Origin: an uncultured Porphyromonas sp.
GTDB lineage: Bacteria > Bacteroidota > Bacteroidia > Bacteroidales > Porphyromonadaceae
Direction: 5' to 3'
Length of the DNA stretch: 17,581 bases
NCBI GenBank assembly: GCA_900554935.1
Contig: USJF01000008.1
Coordinates: 1 to 17,581, forward strand
The position numbers and the translations under genes are program-made. The notes beneath the pieces were generated by a model. It saw only the letters and a program-made list of their open reading frames with translations, had not been told where the DNA came from and did no database searches. This document shows, in pieces, positions 14,185-17,581 of the stretch; the stretch's first letter is position 1; each line of letters opens with the position of its first letter.

Positions 14185-14535
14185 ATGAAGCATTTGAATT
14201 GGATTGGCCTCGCACTGAGTGCCATACTAGCACTCGCTCTCTTTTCCTGTGGCACTGTCAATTCAGCCACAGGAGGATTGTCCGATGAGGCTTATATAAA
14301 GATAGTAAGTGACAGCAAAGCCTTAGCCAATAAAACAGTTGTGGTTGCCATTAACGACGCAGCCCCTATAGAGGCAGTGGTACTACGCACAAAGGGGAGC
14401 GAAAGCAAGAAACCACAAATTTACCTTAACCCAGGCACCTACTCTATTGCTATCAAGAGTACAGAGGGCAAAGTGCTATACAGTGGCAAGGTATTTTTAT
14501 CGACCAGAAAAACAAAACTTATAGAACTACGATAA
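14185..14535 (+). CDS. Small lipoprotein with PEGA-like beta fold, unknown function
   Basis: This 116-residue protein has a lipoprotein signal peptide with lipobox Leu-Phe-Ser-Cys (Cys22). The mature part looks all-beta. Its end, with YLNPGTYSIAIKSTEGK, then VLYSGKVFLS and a closing Thr-Lys-Leu-Ile-Glu-Leu strand, reads like a PEGA-type or other small Ig-like domain. I do not recognise a family name. It begins 3 bp after the CsgG-like stop and ends 3 bp before the DUF4810 gene, so it belongs to the operon. The CsgG-DUF4810-GNA1162 trio is known in proteobacteria; this fourth gene is the extra member here. Confidence 0.75.
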   Translation: MKHLNWIGLALSAILALALFSCGTVNSATGGLSDEAYIKIVSDSKALANKTVVVAINDAAPIEAVVLRTKGSESKKPQIYLNPGTYSIAIKSTEGKVLYSGKVFLSTRKTKLIELR

Positions 14536-14538
14536 AGT

Positions 14539-14892
14539 ATGAAACGAATACAAAAACTTTTACTACCAGCAATCCTTACGCTCCTCCTCAGTAGTTGTGC
14601 TACCACAAAGACGCTCTACTCTTGGTACGACTACGATGATGCAGTCCACTCCTTCACAAAGGATAGGACCCCAAAAAGCGAGGAATATCTTATTAAGGTT
14701 TACGAACGCTTAATTAATACTCCAAATGGCACTAGGAAAATGGTACAGCCAGGAATATGTGCCGAATATGGATACCTCCTACTCAAGCAAGATAAGAAGG
14801 AGGAAGGGCTGAAACTTCTGAAAAAGGAGGTAGAGCTATACCCAGAAAGCAAAGTATTTATCACAAGGATTATTAAACAGTTTGAAAAATGA
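14539..14892 (+). CDS. DUF4810 domain-containing lipoprotein
   Basis: This 117-residue lipoprotein has a lipobox Leu-Ser-Ser-Cys (Cys20). The mature chain starts with the family pattern YSWYDYDDAVHSF, continues with VYERLIN, then KMVQPGICAEYGYLLLKQ and a TPR-like end KKEVELYPESKVFITRII. These match DUF4810, small periplasm-facing lipoproteins whose genes regularly stand between a CsgG-like gene and a GNA1162/DUF799 gene. Their biochemical role is not known. The stop overlaps the start of the next gene in an ATGA, a sign of translational coupling. Confidence 0.85.
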   Translation: MKRIQKLLLPAILTLLLSSCATTKTLYSWYDYDDAVHSFTKDRTPKSEEYLIKVYERLINTPNGTRKMVQPGICAEYGYLLLKQDKKEEGLKLLKKEVELYPESKVFITRIIKQFEK

Positions 14893-15587
14893 AAACTCAC
14901 TACAATAGACTAGCCTTTTCAATAGCCTCGCTCCTTAGCTTGCTATTGCTCCTTTCATCATGTGGCTTAACCAATAATTATGCCAAAAAGGGAGAAGTAT
15001 ATAAAGAGTTATACGCACAGAAACCGCTCAGCATCTTAGTCATGCCCCCAATCAACAAGACGAATAAGGTAGAAGCAAAGGAGGCAGTATATGCCTCACT
15101 ATTCCACCCACTTGTAGAAAGAGGATACTACGTTTTCTCACCAATCCTAGCCCAAGAGCTATTGCAAAGCGAGAGCGCAGAAGATGCCGAGCTATTTATT
15201 GATGGAAACCTAAAGCCATTTGATAATGTGTTTACAGCGGATGCTGTACTTTTCACTGTGATCAATAAGTGGCAGAAGATAGTACTTACCAATACTATTG
15301 ACGTGAATATCGAATACATTCTGAAGTCCACAAAGGATAATAAGATCCTATTTCAGAGAAGTGCTGACGTCACAGTGGATTGCAAAGTGGCAAATACTAG
15401 TAGTATGCTACTTAACCTAGTAGCTAACGCACTAGCCACTGCCCTTTCAGATAATGTAGTGGCAGCGCGTAAAGCCAATGGATTTGTCCTATCCGATATT
15501 CCAGAAGGTAAGTATGCACCGCTTCACGACAAAGACCAGGATACTCCAGCACAGCCAAAGGACATTACAGGCCGTGTAAATCTCTAG
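14889..15587 (+). CDS. GNA1162/DUF799 family lipoprotein
   Basis: This 232-residue lipoprotein has lipobox Leu-Ser-Ser-Cys (Cys25). The body fits the family typified by Neisseria GNA1162: PLSILVMPPINKTNKVEAKEA near residue 48, then VYASLFHPLVERGYYVFSP, ADAVLFTVINKWQKI and NTIDVNIEYILKSTKDNKIL. The fold is related to the N-terminal part of TolB and to CsgG/LpoB-type proteins. Its function is unsettled; a role in an envelope transport or assembly complex is the usual guess. It closes the operon. The bases of this gene look richer in A+T by eye than the EF-G2 and SUS genes. Confidence 0.85.
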   Translation: MKTHYNRLAFSIASLLSLLLLLSSCGLTNNYAKKGEVYKELYAQKPLSILVMPPINKTNKVEAKEAVYASLFHPLVERGYYVFSPILAQELLQSESAEDAELFIDGNLKPFDNVFTADAVLFTVINKWQKIVLTNTIDVNIEYILKSTKDNKILFQRSADVTVDCKVANTSSMLLNLVANALATALSDNVVAARKANGFVLSDIPEGKYAPLHDKDQDTPAQPKDITGRVNL

Positions 15588-15611
15588 CGACAGAGACACA
15601 TTAACACTAGC

Positions 15612-15642
15612 AATAGGGTTCATAGGTTCTATGAGCCCTATT
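15612..15642 (+). terminator. Hairpin terminator of the CsgG-type operon
   Basis: A 14-bp stem, AATAGGGTTCATAG (15612-15625) with CTATGAGCCCTATT (15629-15642), has a single G-U pair and a 3-nt loop. It begins 25 bp after the stop of the last operon gene. The T-rich ACTTTATA follows. Confidence 0.8.
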
Positions 15643-15650
15643 ACTTTATA

Positions 15651-15846
15651 CCGCCCGACCAAACCACTCGTAACACAAGGGCTATGAATCATAAGAGGTC
15701 TTGCCAAGAGTTATTCATCGGATTGGCCATGGTTAAGGACCACCGTGAGGAGGTATTGGTCCTAGAATAGGTTGTCCGACCCACAAGGGGGGCGTAAATG
15801 TTTGTTGGCGTTGCTTTACCTCCATGCCTCTACTGGCAAAACACGA
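15651..15846. other. Intergenic stretch without a gene
   Basis: No credible reading frame is seen. The only structure is a 7-bp hairpin, AGGACCA (15736-15742) with TGGTCCT (15757-15763). A short plus-strand frame at 15798 is not supported: it runs over the downstream terminator into the antisense of the DUF1858 gene. Confidence 0.5.
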
Positions 15847-15882
15847 GGAGACTCAACCGCTTCGATTTGCGATTGAGTCTCC
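15847..15882. terminator. Hairpin terminator of the DUF438-DUF1858 unit
   Basis: A perfect 10-bp stem, GGAGACTCAA (15847-15856) with TTGAGTCTCC (15873-15882), encloses a 16-nt loop with a possible inner CGC/GCG pair. It lies 40 bp past the stop of the minus-strand DUF1858 gene. The T-run is poor on the minus strand (GTGTTTTGCC some bases on) and somewhat better on the plus strand, so it may also back up the CsgG operon terminator. Confidence 0.7.
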
Positions 15883-15922
15883 ATTTTCTAGAGCTTGTCC
15901 AAGGTGGACGAACATATAAACC

Positions 15923-16180
15923 CTACTTTGGCAAGTCAAGCGGAGGCTGTCCGACGGCTTGGCGTAGCGTGTTAACCAGTAGTGCTAAGTCCACACCACC
16001 CATCTGAGCTGCGAGTCTGAGCGGAGTACGAGGTGCTACAGTCTTGCGCAGTATCGGATTGGTCAGATTTCTATACCGATCCGAAAGCGATACAAGCGTA
16101 TCGATGAGCTCTGGGTAGCGGTCCAGCATCGCCCCCACTTTGGTCTCAGGGGTGATGAGGAGAGGTGTCGTATCAGTCAT
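15923..16180 (-). CDS. DUF1858 domain-containing protein
   Basis: This 85-residue cytoplasmic protein is a single DUF1858-like helical domain, with the typical opening LLITPETKVGAMLDRYPELIDTLVSL, then YRNLTNPILRKTVAPRTPLRLAAQMGGVDLALLVNTL. The family is related to the N-terminal part of iron-sulfur repair proteins of the ScdA/RIC type; here the usual conserved Cys of some DUF1858 proteins (before the NP.LR phrase) is not present. Its start overlaps the stop of the DUF438 gene by 8 bp, so the two are translated together and probably work together with the hemerythrin domain of the neighbour. Confidence 0.85.
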   Translation of the reverse strand: MTDTTPLLITPETKVGAMLDRYPELIDTLVSLSDRYRNLTNPILRKTVAPRTPLRLAAQMGGVDLALLVNTLRQAVGQPPLDLPK

Positions 16181-17411
16181 AATTCAGAAGAGTCCTAGAG
16201 CCTTCTAGTTGACGTAGCTCAGTAATATCTTGAGAGCACTCAACGACCCCTAGATAGTTACCCTCGGGGTCACGCACAGCTGTGTACTCTATATAGATAA
16301 ATCGCCCACGGAAGTTGCCAATCCAAAACTTAGCACAGCTCTGGCGGCCACTCTTGAAGTCTGCAAGGATAGTCTCTACGACATGGACACTTTCTGGCGG
16401 ATGGCACATACGTACATCTCTTCCGATGATGGATCTATTGCGAGCGAAGACTCGCTTGGGGCTGTGAGAGTAGAAGCGCACTTTGTCATCTTTGTCCACA
16501 AAGGTAATATCAATAGGGAGATGGATGAATAGAGCCTCTAGTTCCGCGACACTAAAAGCACCCGTGGAGAGCCGTATGGCATCATGGCTCTCGTACTGAA
16601 AGTGCAGGTCGTCCGCTTCCACGTCTGGTTGCCATACAGTCTGCGGGTCATATAGGCAGTATCCAAACTCTGGTGTCTCCTGATAGATGTGATACCACTC
16701 AGCCTCCGACAGTAGATCCAGCGTCATTGGGAAGAGGATCATCTCCTCTTTGGTGATCATGCTGTCCAGCATTTCCACTGCGGGGTCAAAGGTCTCCACG
16801 ATGTGAGCTCTCAGGGATGCCATATCTGAGATCTCCCCAGAGAGTACTGCTATGGCACTCTTAAGTAGGTTTCTAACCTCATCGTGCTTGCCCCACATGA
16901 CTACAGGAGGTCCAGTCACTCCATGCTGCTCTAAGTATGGGAATAGAAGGAACTCCTTGCGCAGATAGTGCTTGTCTACATCCATCAGTTGGTTGAAGAT
17001 AGACCTGAGACTTAGCAAGAGCTCAGAGAGGGGGCGCTCGCAATCCTCCCCTTTGATCTCTTTTGCCAAAGCATAATACTCAGCGACTACCTTCCCTAGA
17101 GCTACGTTCTCTGCTCTAAAGGTGTCAATGGGATGCCCCGCAGGCACCTCTTTAGCCCCACTCACATCTATAGCTCCCTCTAGGATCTCTGAGTGGTGGT
17201 CGCAAAAGAGCTGTATCTCATCTGTCGATAGTAGTCCCTGAGCTATCAGCTCCTCCTCGACAGCGACGACCTCTTGGTAAGGGATAGCGTGGAGGAGTGT
17301 GGAGAGCTGCTGCTTTAGTACTTCGGGCTGCTCTCCTTGATGTAAGCGCAGGAGTATCTCTTTGAGCATCGTCTTGCGCTCATCTGGTGTGTTATGTAAA
17401 AATTCGCTCAT
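16173..17411 (-). CDS. DUF438-hemerythrin-PAS protein
   Basis: This 412-residue cytoplasmic protein has three parts. Residues 10-80 are a DUF438 domain (LKEILLRLHQGE, VEEELIAQGLLSTDEIQLFCDHHSEILEG). Residues 90-240 are a hemerythrin-like bundle with probable di-iron ligands in HPIDTFRAEN (His93), DKHYLRKE (His148, Glu153), GKHDEV (His176) and MITKEEMILFP (around Glu222-223). Residues 285-400 are a PAS domain (LPIDITFVDKDDKVRFYS to LGVVECSQDITELRQLEG). There is no output kinase, cyclase or DNA-binding domain, so it probably senses or binds oxygen or nitric oxide, or delivers iron, rather than signalling directly. DUF1858 and DUF438 genes are a known pair in anaerobes. It is the first gene of the unit and has its own promoter candidate. 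Confidence 0.9.
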   Translation of the reverse strand: MSEFLHNTPDERKTMLKEILLRLHQGEQPEVLKQQLSTLLHAIPYQEVVAVEEELIAQGLLSTDEIQLFCDHHSEILEGAIDVSGAKEVPAGHPIDTFRAENVALGKVVAEYYALAKEIKGEDCERPLSELLLSLRSIFNQLMDVDKHYLRKEFLLFPYLEQHGVTGPPVVMWGKHDEVRNLLKSAIAVLSGEISDMASLRAHIVETFDPAVEMLDSMITKEEMILFPMTLDLLSEAEWYHIYQETPEFGYCLYDPQTVWQPDVEADDLHFQYESHDAIRLSTGAFSVAELEALFIHLPIDITFVDKDDKVRFYSHSPKRVFARNRSIIGRDVRMCHPPESVHVVETILADFKSGRQSCAKFWIGNFRGRFIYIEYTAVRDPEGNYLGVVECSQDITELRQLEGSRTLLNYD

Positions 17412-17413
17412 AT

Positions 17414-17492
17414 TTCACTGATCGTTTAACGTGAATTTATATTAGCCTAGCAAAGGCTTGATGGCAACCCCTTAGGGCTAGTTGACCACTAG
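17414..17492 (-). promoter_or_regulatory. Leader of the DUF438 gene with several short inverted repeats
   Basis: Between the -7 box and the ATG lie four small inverted repeats: CTAGT/ACTAG (17478-17482 and 17488-17492) right at the likely transcription start, CCC/GGG in the stretch just after it, AGCCT/AGGCT (17444-17448 and 17454-17458), and TTCAC/GTGAA (17414-17418 and 17431-17435, 12 bp apart) next to the start codon. Any could be an operator or an RNA hairpin; none matches a site I can name. Each has only 3-5 bp arms, so chance is possible. Confidence 0.3.
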
Positions 17493-17500
17493 CAAATATA
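17493..17500 (-). promoter_or_regulatory. Promoter -7 box of the DUF438-DUF1858 unit
   Basis: On the minus strand TATATTTG (17500-17493) fits TAnnTTTG exactly. A TTA 18 bp upstream could serve as a weak -33 element. Transcription would start near 17486 and give a leader of about 75 nt. Confidence 0.6.
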
Positions 17501-17581
17501 CATATTTTGGTCGGATTATAAGACATATATCCCCACTAGATTCAGGTGTTAAATGGGAGGGGTCATAATATAGGATGAGTT

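Overview
This window looks like the chromosome of a Bacteroidota member, order Bacteroidales, most plausibly Porphyromonas or a close relative. The evidence is a SusC/SusD outer-membrane import pair with DUF4843 and PKD-like lipoprotein partners, several Bacteroidota-type -7 boxes (TAnnTTTG), few recognisable Shine-Dalgarno sites, many lipoproteins, an EF-G2 translocase paralogue of the Bacteroidales kind, and intergenic arrays with a 23-bp period. The genus is an inference; no rRNA or other taxonomic marker is present.

Layout. (1) Positions 1-5895, minus strand: a SUS-like uptake locus, susC > susD > DUF4843 lipoprotein > PKD-like lipoprotein (cut by the window edge). A 250-bp gap holding a 23-bp-period array separates the last two genes. 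(2) Positions 5896-6469: a divergent control region with the susC promoter, a second 23-bp-period array and the leader of the EF-G paralogue. (3) Positions 6470-8626, plus strand: EF-G2, whose GTPase centre has lost the catalytic histidine; a strong hairpin terminator follows. (4) Positions 8704-12775, minus strand: a tightly packed six-gene operon running acidic coiled-coil protein > rsmI > coiled-coil lipoprotein > YjjG-type HAD nucleotidase > L,D-transpeptidase-like protein > crcB. Its promoter, TTG-N18-TACTTTTG, also fixes the start of the first gene. (5) Positions 12776-13281: a divergent intergenic region with a third 23-bp-period array. (6) Positions 13282-15587, plus strand: a four-gene envelope operon (CsgG-like, small lipoprotein, DUF4810 lipoprotein, GNA1162/DUF799 lipoprotein) ending in a strong hairpin. 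(7) Positions 15923-17411, minus strand: a two-gene unit encoding a DUF438-hemerythrin-PAS protein and a DUF1858 protein, probably sensing or handling oxygen or nitrogen oxides.

The most interesting structure is the set of three intergenic arrays. Each is built from an 11-bp palindromic core, AGTT-N3-AACT, repeated at exactly 23-bp spacing with 12-bp semi-conserved spacers, and each contains one junction where the core orientation flips. The period matches that of the BrickBuilt minisatellite/MITE elements described in P. gingivalis, but the sequence relationship needs a comparison. The next most interesting items are the CsgG/DUF4810/GNA1162 operon, which has no curli genes beside it and carries an extra small lipoprotein, and the EF-G2 with its altered GTPase centre.
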